A stretch of 64,000 nucleotides of DNA from Clavulina sp. PMI_390 (Eukaryota; Basidiomycota; Agaricomycetes; Cantharellales; Hydnaceae), in NCBI GenBank assembly GCA_015039315.1, contig WIDE01000064.1, positions 124,238 to 188,237 on the forward strand, read 5' to 3'. The notes beneath the pieces were generated by a model. That model was not told the origin of the DNA. It did no database searches and saw only the letters and a list, made by a program, of their open reading frames with translations. The position numbers were made by a program, and so were the translations under genes. Below are positions 22,619-35,406 of the stretch, one piece after another. Position 1 is the stretch's first letter, and every line of letters starts with the position of its first letter.

Positions 22619-23697
22619 ATGGCTCCACCCATCGAAGGACCTGTCGAAAAGCGCATGAAACATGTCAAGAACATCATTATCGTTCTCGCAGGCAAAGGAG
22701 GTGTCGGGAAATCTTCCATCAGCACCCAGTTAGCTCTCTCACTGCACTCCCTATCTCCCACTGCATCATCTTCCTTCTGCGGCCCGGATGGGAAACCAAG
22801 GGTCGGTATACTGGACATTGATTTGACCGGACCATCCGTCCCTCGGATGCTGGGCCTCGATGGGAGAGCAGTTCACCAGAGCACCGAGGGCTGGGTGCCT
22901 GTTTATGCCGATGGAGCGGAACAGAGACTTGCTTGTATGAGCGTTGGGTTCTTGCTGAAGAAAAGAGGCGATAGCGTCGTGTGGAGAGGCCCAAAAAAGA
23001 ATGCTATGATCAGACAGTTCTTGACCGATGTGCGGTGGGGAGATCTTGATTATCTTGTTATTGACACGCCCCCTGGTACGTCTCTCTGCCTCGATCGCAT
23101 CCTCCTTGGACTTCGCGAGCCTTGTCCAGAGCTCCTCCACTTGTGATGACTAACCCCCTCCACACAATAGGAACATCCGACGAGCATTTATCCCTCCTTG
23201 AGCATTTGGCACCACTACATTCCCGCCTCTCCTCCGTTATCGTGACAACCCCGCAGGCCGTAGCCCTCGTTGACAGTCTCAAATGCCTTTCTTTCACCCG
23301 AAATACCAACCTCCCCGTCCTTGGACTAATAGAAAATATGAGTGGGTATGTCTGTCCCTGCTGTGGCGAAGTATCCAACGTATTCTCTACGGGTGGGGGC
23401 GAGGCTATGGCCTCCAAGGAGGGCCTTACCTTCCTTGGCGCTCTGCCAATCGACACACAGCTGGTCGAGTTGTTGGATGGAGAGGCGATCGCGGAGAAGG
23501 AGAATGATGCAAAGGCCCTATCCGAGCCCGCCTCTAATGGTTCTACCGACGCCAGTGTGGATTCAGAGAAGGAACGCCACACGTTTGCGCTTCTAGAGCG
23601 ATACCAAGGAACTCCAACCTATGCACTCTTCAGCGACATGTCTACGAAGATCCTCTCGCGTCTCCAAGAGGTTTCTGTATCTATTTCTGCTCCCTAG
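22619..23697 (+). CDS. CFD1: Cytosolic Fe-S cluster assembly scaffold ATPase Cfd1 (Nubp2)
   Basis: Cfd1 is a P-loop NTPase of the Mrp/NBP35 family. With Nbp35 it forms the scaffold of the cytosolic iron-sulfur assembly machinery. The start [20 protein letters not shown] is short, without the N-terminal four-cysteine ferredoxin-like extension of Nbp35, which favours Cfd1. The deviant Walker A is GKGGVGKSS at about residue 25, [17 protein letters not shown] follows, and [14 protein letters not shown] is the conserved block interrupted by one intron (about 23075-23170). The cluster-binding C-x-x-C is in VCPCCGEV. The protein ends at a TAG at 23695-23697. A Glu/Ser-rich insertion of about 30 residues ([16 protein letters not shown] onward) lies before the last helix, [19 protein letters not shown]. 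About 335 residues, normal for the family. Confidence 0.9.
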
Positions 23698-24920
23698 AGC
23701 AATTATAATGATTCTCGGAATTTGATTCCTCAGCAAGACACATTCCCCAGCAACAGCGGCAAGCTTCCTCCCACAGTTCATTCCTACCTTGCCCACACAG
23801 CATGATTGCTCTAAGTTCTAGTGATAATATCTCTGATCTTCACTGGATACCCTCATATTGTTGATGCGATGCCCGATTAGCCTCTCTCTAATGCACTGAA
23901 TGCCATCATTTTGGTAGTGCTTCTACATTCACAAGCGCACCCTACAATATCATCGCTCGGCTGAAACAATAACTCCACTATGCCCCTGGAGGTGGCGAGA
24001 ACAGCCCATGGTAGGTGCAAATTCGCAACGGAGTCTATAAATTTGCCTGACCAGTCTTCGAGGATACGACTTCTTACCCCGTCGCCGGTTATCCCCTCTG
24101 TCGGTACTCGTGCGCCCTGATTTCCCTTATATCGTGGGTCTTTCTCTCGAGATCTATGGGGCTCTTCCCTCCTGGCCTCGGTCTTCTCCACAAACATGAT
24201 TCATATGTATAGCGCAGATCATCACCATTAGATCGACTGGATCCGTTTCTACGCAATTTTCGCAATGTTCGAGCCAAGGGCATGCTTGATCCCGGTAAGC
24301 CGCATCTCTCCCGACCATTTCCTTTCCTCCGGTATTCATTCCGGTTTGCTATTTTTAAAGATCGGCCTCCACTAGTTCGTTTTCGATGCGTGTATAGTGC
24401 AGAGCACGTGTGCTCAGATCGTGAGCTGAGTTCAATAGCCAACGGGGCTGGCGGAATAGAACTCGATATGCAAAGGAAGGATACGGTGGGCACAGCAACC
24501 TGTATGAACCTACTATTTTCCGCCCGCAGCTACTATATCTTGAGAGCCGCACGATCGAACCCCTTATACAACCCACCGAGCTTTCTCGCGAATCTCACTG
24601 GTTCTTTTGTATGGCCGATTGTATTCCAGGCGGGCGACTTGCCTGCTTGCCGACAAATCAAAGAGGGCATACCGTAAGTCTCCGTCGCGGGGATATATTC
24701 TGATGTACACCGCCGAGGATTTGATTAATGTCAGAATTGATGATTTTCGTAGGTTTGTGACACGAAAGAAGGGGGTGCGCCACCTACCCCTGGGGGTTTG
24801 ACAAATAGAAGCATCCTCTCTGGTCCACCAACACTCTCCAACTGCACACTGGGCCTCCTAGCTGCCCACCCCCATTCCTTTCAGCTCAAGATCTTCTAGG
24901 GGCATCGAAAACCTTCGATC
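23698..24920. other. Intergenic region, promoter of the ferric reductase-like gene
   Basis: About 1.2 kb. Short open frames on both strands have no recognisable motifs. A (C/T)-rich stretch and CACCAACACTCTCCAACTGC precede the start codon at 24921. Confidence 0.45.
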
Positions 24921-27900
24921 ATGCCGTACACTGGCTTGTATGGCGACCCCAATCCTCTAACCCCAGCTTGTTCGAGTGCGCAAGCCTGGATCCAATCTTA
25001 CTTGGCCATCCACGCCCTGAGCCGTGAGTGATTTCTCGATCTCTTCCGTATATTCGTCATAAGATACCTCGGCTAACATGGACACAACGTTGCGGTCTAT
25101 GTTTTTGCAGCCGCTAGCTATCGCTACGTATACATTCTTTGGTTTGAATTTATTTTCCTTTTCGTCGTATTTGGTTTATTGGGGCGGTCTCCTTCTGGAA
25201 GTACCCGACGCTCTGCCCTGGCAGCCCGGTGGTACAAGTGGTCAATACAGCGACCTTCGATGTGGCGCCGTTGGAAACCTGACACGACAAAGGTGGAGCC
25301 AGTGCATCCATCGACCCCTGTGCCGCCTCGCAAACTCCGAAGACCAACTTGGTGGAAGATCAACTTCTCGGGTTTGCCTGTCAACGGAGATCTGGTCGTC
25401 TTCCTTTTCCTTGTATTGTGTATTGCGTTGGCATCCGTGTTGGGGCCAGACTACTTGAATCCCAATCTTGGAGCTCTCGATCTTACTCGCCTAGGTCGGC
25501 GACTGGAGCGACACGGACTCGTTTCTGGAGACGAGGCAGCCGAGCTTATTAAAATCCCGACTTACACGATACAGAAGGCATTCTGGACCGCGGGAAACCG
25601 AGCTGGTCCGTAACATTCACCTGAGTTTTACTTTTCCAACACTGAACTCCATATTATTAGGGTTAATCGCCTTCGCATTGTTCCCCTTATGCGTCATCGT
25701 GGTATTAAAGGCACCTCCATTCGCCGTTATCGCTCTTCGTTTTCCAGCACAGCTGCATTCAGATCAGTTAGGATGGTTGCACCGTTCGATCGGGCGGATA
25801 GTTTATTTGCTGACTCTTGCTCACGTTACTCTGTGGAGCGTGCAGTTATCCAAGGACAAGCGAGTAGGGATCACCGACGGTCAAGCTGCTTGGGTTTATG
25901 CATTCGGTTACCCCAAGTTCATATTCGGGATCATGGTAAATTTCTTGTTTATTGCAGCCGAGTGAACCGTCTATCGACCCTCTATCACAGGCTTTTATTT
26001 GCATGACATTACTTATCGTTTTATCCTCACAATCATTCCGGAGGTCCCACTTCGAAGTCTTCTACTTCTTTCATATCATATTAGTGCCTCTAACTCTCAT
26101 ATTCTCCGCGCTTCACCACCCTCCAGTCAGCCCTTGGTGCTGGTCAACGCTCGCTCTGTGGCTTTCTGAACGTCTCTATCGTATCATGAGAAGCACGTGG
26201 GTCAACGGGTGCTTGCTTACCAAAATGGCCACAGTGTCGCCGCGATCTACCCCGACAGAGGGCGGGTTGCCAGTGACCCACCAATCATCGTCAAGCTGCA
26301 CCCTAGTCCCCCATGACTCGATTAAGAGGCACTCCAATGATCGAGGTGGCCCATATCTCCCCTCCCCGTGCTACGGAATTTCTACCAAACCCCCTGGTTT
26401 GCCCACCAATGACATTCTCGCTTCTATCCCGCCTGGCTGCGGGAGAGCGGAGCTTCTCCCCGGAAGGACCATCCGTCTCATCGTACGCCCTGTTCGTAGC
26501 ATAAGCGCTGCGGCTGGCCAGTACGCCTTGCTTACCATCCCCGTGTTGTCTCGCTTCACAAGTCACCCGTTCACAATCGCCGCAACCCATCTCCTTGACC
26601 CTCACACTATCCTAGCGACAGCCAAAGACATCGAGTCCGGCGTAACTATCACTTCCCAAGAATCATCGCCCGCGTGCAATCAGGCGATTGAATTCATCAT
26701 ACGCGCGAGGCAGGGTCTCACTCTTGATCTCTGGAACCACTTGAACGCAGTCCAAACGTACGATAAGCGGATAGGTCGATATAATCCTCTAATCCTCGAC
26801 GTCCGTGTGGACGGTCCATACGGAAGCTCAGCCCGTATCAACTGGAAGTCGTATGGAAGCGTCCTCGTCATTGTTGGTGGAAGCGGTGTAGCTTTTGGAC
26901 TCTCAATTGTACAAAGCCTTTGCCATGCGATTGCAGAGGCTCATACGGAGTCTGGTGTGAGAAATCTCCGCACGAACAGAACTGACCACCGTGGATTGTG
27001 GTCCACTGCAAGACTTGGCGAATTCCATCTCAAGAATAATAGACAGAATTCGCTCAACACGACTAGGATCCGATTCGTCTGGGTTGTTCGCGAGTATTGT
27101 AAGTCTCGAAATCTTATTCTTTTGCCTGTTATAGCCTTGATCTCTAAACGCTCCCCTTGTAAAATCGCTTTAGCCCATCTGATGTGGTGTGCGTCGAGGC
27201 TGCGTCAATTTGCGCAAATGGTGCCACCAGATACCCTAGATATCGATATCTTTGTCACCAACTTTTCTCCAGCCATAACCTATCGTCCCGTATCCGCAAT
27301 CGGTGACGGCCACAGCTGCTTCATAATAGGCGACCCCAACCAGTCGCTTACTAGGCCCAAATCAAGTTCTAATCGATCACAGTCAGCACAAAGTCAAATT
27401 ACCGCCTCAGACGGATTGGAAAGAGGCCAAAATGACTCATCCCCAAATCTCAGCGATCCAGATGAGAAAGGGCATCAATCAAGCATCAAAAAACACCATT
27501 CCGATGACTCGACGAGCTATCGCTGGCTTGGCACTACTCCCGACGAGGATGGGGTAGATGACAGTTACATTTTCATGCTGCTTACGACTTTCGATGGCGA
27601 AGAGGATGACAGTGATTTGGAATCTGTTAAGCTGTCCAATGCGATCAAGAACGAAGGACTTCTGGTACAGCAAATGGCGTCTCCCAATATCGAATTGACG
27701 CACTCTGGACATTCTCCTCCAGCATCTCCCCAGATTGCATCGGACTTCGCCGCTCATGTCCATCCGATGCTCAGCTCCGTCTCGATGTCCATTCAGCCGA
27801 GGACTGTCATAGAGCCACACCCGTATCATTCCCGAGATCTGCATATCGCCATCCTCAACGACGACGATGACATGAAGGCGGACGAAACGCTAGTGGCCGA

Positions 27901-28666
27901 TATCGCATCTCCACCCCACTCTCCTCTAGACGTTGCTTGTGGCCAATCCGCAATTGCTGGATTGACTCCTGGGGCTCTGAGTCCTTGTTCAAAGGCTCAA
28001 ATGTCTCAACCCTTGCCAAGCCGCCCAGCATCTCCCATGCTTCCTCCTAAGGCCCCATCTCTGCTTGGAGGTCGCCTCACAACACATATCCACATGCCCG
28101 GAATGTCGCCCTCCTGTGTCTTGCCGCAATGCATCACGCCTGGGGTTCTGCCTCTACCGCTTGCGAAGCATGGTTTTTTTGATGATCTCTCATCCCGCGG
28201 CTCACTCTCTTCGACCTCTGGATCGGGCCGCTCTTTTCACCATGGGCGACGCCTTTCTACTATATACTCTGTGCCGGATTCACCACATAGCCAAATCGCG
28301 CATGCTCCATCTTCCCATGCTAATGGTTATGATGCCTCGAAATCTGTCCATTCATTATCGCCAGCGATTGGCGCAGGTCCATCAGAGAAAAGATCTCTTT
28401 ACTACCTCTTCAACCTCCCTTTGCGCGAGCGTGATGACATGGCGTATATAGCCGCTCTCGCGCGACCTGGTCACCCGCCACTTGATAAGATTCTCTCATC
28501 AGAGGTAGAAACTTCAACTGGGGGTCTAATGGTCGCGTGTTGTGGCCCCAGTTCGTTAGATAAAATGGTAAGAGAGTTGGTGTCAAATCAAATTGATCCC
28601 TCGAGAGTGAAGAAAGGTGATGAGAGGGGATTTATCACTTTCTACAGTGAAGAATTTTCATCTTGA
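24921..28666 (+). CDS. Ferric reductase-like transmembrane NADPH oxidoreductase
   Basis: This is a FRE/NOX-type flavocytochrome, predicted to move electrons from NADPH via FAD and heme across the plasma membrane to ferric iron or another acceptor. The first exon (MPYTGLYGDPNPL) joins SYRYVYILWFEFIFLFVVFG, the first membrane span. Introns after NRA and FGIM are needed. The heme-ligand regions are HRSIGRIVYLLTLAH and HFEVFYFFHIILV. The FAD site is FTSHPFTIA (HPFT type). The NADPH-binding start is VLVIVGGSGVAFGLSI. After an intron in VREY|SHLMW comes a low-complexity Ser/Asp/Pro-rich segment of about 350 residues (27340-28390), before the conserved end MVACCGPSSLDKMVRELV...GFITFYSEEFSS. The total is about 1160 residues, longer than yeast Fre proteins because of that insertion. 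Confidence 0.85.
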
Positions 28667-29657
28667 AACATCTTATTCTCCATCCCATCATCCCGGAATG
28701 GGGCAGGTCTCCAGCTTCCCATCGGGATCAATGTCGCAGACCAAAATGTCAACTTAAATGCAATGAAACCGCCCCCTGGCTTTTCTACATTTATTCTTGC
28801 TGAATAGTCGTCATCAAAAACGTATCTGCTCGTATTCCCTTTATATCCCGATTATTTTCTCTTTGGTTTATCGAATAGGCATCTAGCGCGCGAGTTTTTC
28901 GAATGAATAAATGACTCAATACAAGTTGATTTCGCGATTTTCTACCTTCCTGGTTCTCAAACCAGCCGATCGAATGCCCAATCACAGTTGAATCTTTCGT
29001 GCGCCATTACCATAACTACCAAAAAATCATTCGCTCAATGTTCACCCCTAGTTTTTCAATCGCGCACTCACAACGTCTCCACATCTGTGGCGAGGACAAT
29101 ATATCTCGGTTTCCTCAATTGCAGACGACTGAGTAGGGCAGCATGATAACGAATTATCTCTGCAAGACCTGTGGATCTTAGATTTACCACCGAAGGAGCC
29201 GGCATTCAGGTGTTCAATTTGTCGTCTGGGCGCTGTCGATTAGCGCATTTTGGCGTACAAGCAGTTGAGCCCACGAGTCGAGCAGCGCCTGAAGTACTGT
29301 GGCGAATGGCCACCTCCTCCCTCCACAGGCACGAGATTCCCCGATGGCGAATATTTCATGCAAGGATTCGCCAATTCGTCCCATCCTTTGCCGATGTGGA
29401 TGTAATTAGGCCATTCTATTTTACTCTTGGAGGGGGGATATCGTTGATCGTTGGAGCCATCCTCGGGAGCTAGCCCCTATAGGAGTCTTAATATCTATTT
29501 GACCAATATTTATGCCAGCAAATGACCCAGCATAGCACAGATTCAAAATAACGACTCTGCCAAAGAGTTGTGTTCGAACAGCGTTCGTATTTTTCGATTT
29601 AGACGCGCGTTCCCTTCGTCAGAGTTTCCCGACTTTCCTCACCACAACCACGTCAAG
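28667..29657. other. Intergenic region with one weak open frame
   Basis: About 990 bp. On the plus strand 29171-29473 is open for 100 codons but starts with GTG and has no ATG upstream in frame. It ends in a hydrophobic stretch (FYFTLGGGISLIVGAILGS), like a small membrane anchor. It might be the last exon of an unrecognised gene; I do not call it. Confidence 0.35.
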
Positions 29658-31232
29658 ATGGCGGCCTGGGCTGATTTGCCGGCCGAAATCGCAATAACTA
29701 TACTGCAAGAGGTATCTCGTCGTCCCTGTTACCCACACCTTATATTGCCCTACATCTTGGAAGCACAAAAGCACACCCGTAGTTGTGTCCGGGTTTCACG
29801 CCAGTTCCGGGGCATCACTGAGCCGTTGCTGTATCATGAAATTTACATACCCGCCCCAAAGAGAGATGGGAGCCATGCTCTCTTGAATCTTTCTCGATTT
29901 GTTCGGGCGATAGTGCAAAAACCAGCACTCGGAAGACACGTCCGTATGCTTAGCGTGCCCTTGAATTCAGGAGGTGTCGATTCCACTGGGTCTTATCGCG
30001 CCCAGACGGTGATAGAGTGCAGCACAACAAAAAACCATTTCAACATTAGCAGCAACCTTGCACGTGGAAATGAACCCACACGCGATAATCTTCAAGCTAT
30101 TCTAATCGCCCTCCCTGATCTGTTCCCTGATGGATCTGTGATTGGAGAGGGTCCAAGTGGTATTCTTCTTACTCTCTTACACCTTCTTCCCAAATTACAA
30201 AAGCTCGAAATTCGAGCCATCGACCACATGCAATTCATTGCCAACTCGTGTTCCGTGGGCCCCGGAGAATCGGTCCCGGCAGCGCTAAGGTCAATCACGG
30301 AGCTATCAGTGTCCTCACAAGCCCAAGTGGTATGTTCTCATGGTCTCTAATCTGTCAGACTGTCAGCTGACCGTCATACCAAGGGCGGTTTTTCCAAGTC
30401 GGAAATCTTTCCCCTCATGTCGCTTCCGTCATTACAGAAACTGGACGTCTACCGGTTCTCTGATGATGTATATTTTCCAACCAAGTCTACTCTCTTTCCG
30501 CCGCGCCCTCTCTTGCCAAAGTCTTCTTCGGTCACAACTCTGATCTTCTTTGATTCGGTGGTTTCATGTGATGTGGTCAGCGAGATACTCACTCTCCCTA
30601 CTCGCCTGAAGCACTTTTATTACTACCTTGGCAATGAAGAGGTTGGAACTGAACCATTTCATCCCTCTCGATTCTTTCCTGGCCTGCTGGCTCAAGCCTC
30701 TTCGTTAACGGAATTATCCCTATCACCCGAGATGTGTGGGGGGAGTGAAAATCCTGCAAAAGTTATGATCGGATCACTGAAAGAAATGGTCGTGATGGAA
30801 AAACTCACGATCCCCATCCGTCTTCTTCTTCACTTTTCCCACGAAGAGGACGATGCTGATGGAGATTACGAATCAGGCATCCAAGATTCCAGGGGTTACA
30901 GTAGCAGAGCTCATCGTGGTGATCTCGAATCTACCTCAGTATCTCGCAATCCTCTTGACACGCTTCTCCCTCCGAAGCTCGTCTCGCTAAGTCTACAAAC
31001 CGAAGCAATTGCATTCGACAAATTTCTCCTTCGCACAGGGCTCCCACAAAGTCTCCGTTTCACACGCGAGGAGCTGCCCTCGCTACGACGCCTCAGGGTT
31101 GAGGGACGGAACGAAAGCCTCAAAAATAAACTTATGGCACTTGACACGGTGAGCAAGCTTCGCAAGCTTTATCCCGGAATGGCTATCAGCTTCACAGTGG
31201 AGGAGTATCCTCCGCAGATGATCACTGATTGA
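29658..31232 (+). CDS. F-box protein, lineage-specific family (FBX1)
   Basis: The ATG at 29658 gives MAAWADLPAEIAITILQEV, an F-box-like N-terminus, followed by HTRSCVRVSRQFRGITEPLLY, which completes the motif (VSRxFRxxxEPLLY). F-box proteins recruit substrates to SCF ubiquitin ligases via Skp1. The rest has leucine-rich, irregular repeats (LLTLLHLLPKLQKLEIRAI, LRSITELSV, MSLPSLQKLDVYRF, SSVTTLIF, ASSLTELSLS), consistent with an LRR-like fold for substrate binding. One intron at 30330-30389 lies just before GGFSKSEIFPLM. An acidic patch EEDDADGDY sits near the C-terminal third. Three neighbouring copies share this layout. Confidence 0.75.
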
Positions 31233-31828
31233 ATGTCCTTTAGACATGAAATGCCATACCTTACGCAGAAGAGAAACGCTTAGAGAACGACGTTGGGAGA
31301 AGACCTTGGCCCTCGCACCCACCAATACAACAGCAGCAAAATAAATAATCCCTATTCGTCTATATCAACTGTATTCACCGCCTGTGATCTTCTTGCCGCC
31401 CGCTTGGATGTGTCCAAGCCGGTATTTTGTCCCCATTTCTTGACCGCGTCTCGTTCCAATACACAGGCTGTTGGGGCTTGTGCAACATGCTCCTTCGTTC
31501 TTGATCCTGCTGTTCAGGGCTGTAATTTATATGCATCTTGTTGTACCAGCAGTTATGGATGGGCACTTTGAGCCATACTATAACACGCTAGTGCTATTGC
31601 CTACGCTCCGTAGGACTATTTTGTACCCAATTGTTCAGACCATGTGTTTGACTATTCCTGTGCTTCTGAAGTCTAATTTATGCTAGTCATCCACACCCTT
31701 CGTCCACGGTCTAACAAAGCTGTCCGTCAACGGTCGATATTTGGGATAGGGAGGCAGCCATGTGGCTGTGACTCTGCTTACGTCTCATCAGCCCCAGATT
31801 TGGTCATCACTTCGGCATCCTAGTCAGT
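31233..31828. other. Intergenic region
   Basis: About 600 bp between tandem F-box genes; nothing further supported. Confidence 0.45.
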
Positions 31829-33466
31829 ATGGGGGTATGGGCAGATTTGTCTGCCGAACTCGCGATAAGCGTATTTCAGGAAGTATCGCGAAGCCAAGGC
31901 CTCTCATCCCACTCAGGGAATGACATTCGAGATGTCCAGGCTCGACGCGATTTACTGTGTTGTGTCCAGGTTTCCCGTCAATTCCGAGCTCTTGTAGAGC
32001 CATTCCTATATCGTGATGTCCAGATACATGATCACTCTGGAGATTGGGAGCGCGCATCTGCGCATCTTTGTTTCTTTTCCCGTACAATTATGGAGAAACC
32101 GGTGCTAGGAAGACACGTTCGCACACTCAGTGTCCCTCTCCAATCGGGTTGGCTAGATGAAGCAGCCTCTCAACTAGCCATCGTCGAATGCAACAAAACC
32201 TACGACCATACCGAAATAAGCGAGTTTCTCGCTCTATCCGGAGAATCTAAACGTGAGGACCTCCAAGCAATTATAGATGCGATTCCGAGTCTGGGCTTGC
32301 TAAATGGCTTTATCGTCAAAGGAGGGCCAAGTGGAATCTTTATCGCTCTTTTGCATCTCCTACCTAGATTAAAAATCCTTTACATCCAAGCCCTGGCCCA
32401 TCTACACCATGTAGCCCGTTCATGCTCTGAGGACTTCGTTGGAGGGGTTCCTGCTGGTCTAAAATCGATTATTGAACTTTCAGTAGCCCATAAAGATGAA
32501 GAGGTGCGTGATCGCTCCACTTCACATATCAATAAACCACCTCATTATCAGATCAAGGGGGGTTTCTCTGCATCCGAGATAATACCATTCATGGCTCTTC
32601 CATCCCTGAAAACATTTTCTATCAGCCGGTTCTCTGAAGAGCCTGATGTCAATGGACCTGATGTGACTGGAGAAGATGATAAAGCATGGCATTTGGCTTT
32701 GTCAAAGCCACCCTCCATCACACAACTTGCTTTGCATGATTCGGTAGTCTCCTGCGCCCTCATCAACCAAATACTTAGCCTCCCTACTCGGTTAGAGAAA
32801 TTCGAATACGAAGTAGGCGGGGTTAACGTGGGGTTTGCGCCTTTCTACCCTTGGCAATTTCTTCCTGGTTTACACAGCCAAGCCTCGTCACTGACGGAAC
32901 TAATCATCGTAACGGAAAATAGAGATTGCGATGAGCAAGCTAATGAGATCCTCATTGGCTCCTTGCGAGAAATGGAGGCACTACGGCGCCTACGGCGTCC
33001 CATCCGACTTCTCATACACTTCCCATATGAGGATGATGACCAGTCAGATGACGAGGAAGGCGGAAACGAAGTAGAGGACAATAGCGAAGAAGGCACTGAT
33101 GCAGCCTCTACTCCTCAAAATCCCCTCGATTCCCTTTTGCCACTGAGTCTTACCTGCCTGCATCTTGACATCGAGGGTCTCCCTTTCGGTACATTCGTTT
33201 CTCGCACTAGATTACCGCAAAGCTTTCACTTCACGCGGCAGAGATTCACTTCTCTAGCCTCACTCAAAACTGAGGGATGGAATAGCAGGAGCGCCTGTCG
33301 GGAGAAGGCAGCCGTGACGCAGCGGACCCTCAGCACGCTTCATCCTGAAATGGACTTTGCTTTCACCTTGAACCAACTTCCCATTCAAATAGTCAGCCTC
33401 AACCTGCCTCCTGCCCAGCCTGGCCCACCTTTTCCTGAGTTCCCGTTTCAGCCCCAAGATCCATGA
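31829..33466 (+). CDS. F-box protein, lineage-specific family (FBX2)
   Basis: A tandem paralogue of FBX1. The start MGVWADLSAELAISVFQEV and CVQVSRQFRALVEPFLYRDV form the F-box. LRR-like segments follow (ALLHLLPRLKILYIQAL, LKSIIELSV, MALPSLKTFSISRF, SSLTELIIV). The equivalent of the FBX1 intron (GTGCGTG at about 32503 to CAAG at 32558, before GGFSASEIIPFM) is here open in frame, so it could be retained without a stop; by analogy I expect it to be spliced. An acidic segment (YEDDDQSDDEEGGNEVED) lies in the C-terminal third, and the tail is Pro-rich (PPAQPGPPFPEFPF). Role in SCF-type ubiquitin ligases is inferred from the F-box alone. Confidence 0.75.
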   Translation: MGVWADLSAELAISVFQEVSRSQGLSSHSGNDIRDVQARRDLLCCVQVSRQFRALVEPFLYRDVQIHDHSGDWERASAHLCFFSRTIMEKPVLGRHVRTLSVPLQSGWLDEAASQLAIVECNKTYDHTEISEFLALSGESKREDLQAIIDAIPSLGLLNGFIVKGGPSGIFIALLHLLPRLKILYIQALAHLHHVARSCSEDFVGGVPAGLKSIIELSVAHKDEEVRDRSTSHINKPPHYQIKGGFSASEIIPFMALPSLKTFSISRFSEEPDVNGPDVTGEDDKAWHLALSKPPSITQLALHDSVVSCALINQILSLPTRLEKFEYEVGGVNVGFAPFYPWQFLPGLHSQASSLTELIIVTENRDCDEQANEILIGSLREMEALRRLRRPIRLLIHFPYEDDDQSDDEEGGNEVEDNSEEGTDAASTPQNPLDSLLPLSLTCLHLDIEGLPFGTFVSRTRLPQSFHFTRQRFTSLASLKTEGWNSRSACREKAAVTQRTLSTLHPEMDFAFTLNQLPIQIVSLNLPPAQPGPPFPEFPFQPQDP

Positions 33467-33728
33467 CCTCAGAAACGATTATGATAGTTACATCATGAGG
33501 AACAGAGTGCATGGGATTGCAGCCGGAATTATCTACATGCATGTCGTAATGTATAAAAGTCAATTTTGTTGCCTCCAAGAGCAAGGCTAAGTCAATATAT
33601 TGACTACATCCACTCCGAGCAAAATGAACTAGATATTCAAGTCTTCAGCTAATTGAAATATAACCCACCAAAACAGTGTCAGGCAGGACGACTGACCGAC
33701 TGGAGGACCTCTGAAGCTCTCTGAGTGT

Positions 33729-35406
33729 CTACAGACCACCGCTCTCATGAGTGATCCCCTGTGATGAGAGTGAGCAATGAAATCCTGTGTCAAGTAAAAG
33801 CCACTTACATAGAGTGAAAAATTCATCGCAGGCTGCAAGATTGGCACATGAGCCAAAATATTGAAAAGCTGCTCATCAGGAGGCTGCAGATGTTCATCAC
33901 CAGTGATGAGGATGTTACAAAGTGTTGGTATACGCCGACGCGCGTTAACGAGGCTGCCAGGTAGTCCCGTCTGCACGAGAAATTTACTGGGCTCGATGCT
34001 CTCCAGGTCCAACTTGAGTGTGATGAGGTTCGGGGGACGTCGTGAGATCCAATTTGTTGTATCGCGGGGTGCGAGATTGTTCGGAGGCTCGGTCATATTG
34101 GTTTCATCGATTTCGAAAAGAACCCGAGCAGATATGCGAATTTCCTGAAGGGCAGTCATATCAGCGAGGACACCTATGAATGGCTGATCCTCGAGAGGGT
34201 CCCACGCGTCCGAGTTGATAGCAAGATCCTTCAAGGAAGCTGATTGGCTGAGTAGGCCAGGTAGAAGCGACGCCGAAGTGTAAGCTCCGGACCCATTATC
34301 CTGCCCACCGACTACATAACCGAACCGTTCGAGGTGGGTGGGAATTGTGAGTATCTTACTGATGAGTGAGCCATCAGCATCACAGGATATAAAGCGGAGA
34401 TCTGTGATGGACGATGAATTCTGAGGTATTGAATATCCATGGTCCATTTTGATGAATGCCAAAGGGGTAGGATCATTATCCGTGGAAGCTGTCCCGGGGG
34501 ATGGCTTTACCCCAACGCGAAGTTTGAGACCGTCATCTTCATCTCCATCTTCATTGTCTTCACCGTGGAATGCGTAGACTTTCAGGGTTTGGAGCCTCGG
34601 AAGAGTCATAAATGGCACAACTCCGTTCGTGAGGAAGCCACCCTACAACATGACATGTTGGAGTAAATATAGACGAAGGAGGGGGTGGGGTACAAGAGAC
34701 AAGAACTCACATCGATATCACTACAAGATAGCGAAAGCTTAGATATTGACTTCAGGCCAGCAGGAATACCGCAAGCGAGGGTACCAAAGCAAGAATACGC
34801 GATGTATTCTAGCTCATACGTAGCACGGAACTCAACACCTCGGAGTCTGAGAAGGAGATGCAGCAGTACAATAATCACTCCATTTATGCCCCCGTGCACG
34901 ATGATACCGTTCCTTAGACCCACACTTGGAAGAGCCGACAATATAGTCCTGAGATCCTCGCGACCAGACTCAGTGTGGCTGAGAGTCTCGACGATCTTTT
35001 CGACATCCGTCTCTCCATACATGCTATTCTGAAGCGCAACTGCACTTCGAATATTTTTATAATCAAAACCCGACGTGGCAACAGATAGGTTCCGAACGTG
35101 GATGCCTAGCTCTGGTCTCTGGACTATCGCCCGGGTGAGTTGATAAAGATTATTCCATGATTGAAATATAACCCCTTCTGGACTCAGTCGTAGTCCGCCA
35201 TCGAGCCAAATGTTGCAGTACAGGTAAGGCTCGATGATGGTGTGGAATTGATGTGATACGTAGCTGCAGCTCAAGAGACCCTGTTCCACCCGTTTTCTTC
35301 TAACTCTAAGGTGTGCTTGGGAGGCGGGGGCGCCAGCACGGGATGCAGCCAGATGGTTCAAGACCTCTGTCGCAATTTCGGCTGGTAGGTCAGACCATAC
35401 ACCCAT
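33729..35406 (-). CDS. F-box protein, lineage-specific family (FBX3)
   Basis: On the minus strand, converging on FBX2. The ATG at 35406 gives MGVWSDLPAEIATEVLNHL, then SYVSHQFHTIIEPYLYCNI, the F-box. LRR-like segments include VLLHLLLRLRGVEFRA, LKSISKLSL, MTLPRLQTLKVYAF and SSITDLRFIS. An intron (about 34644-34708) precedes GGFLTNGVVPFM as in the paralogues. A second intron (GTAAGTGGC at about 33811 to CACAG at 33762) probably leads to a short last exon GITHESGGL, which parallels EITNDSSEL in the neighbouring pseudogene. If unspliced, the frame would run on to 33629. A longer upstream frame without F-box similarity also exists; I chose the ATG aligned with the paralogues. Confidence 0.7.

Noticed and set aside
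29171..29473. 100-codon plus-strand ORF with a hydrophobic end
   Set aside because: It begins with GTG, has no upstream ATG in frame and no recognised motif; kept only as a remark on the intergenic region.
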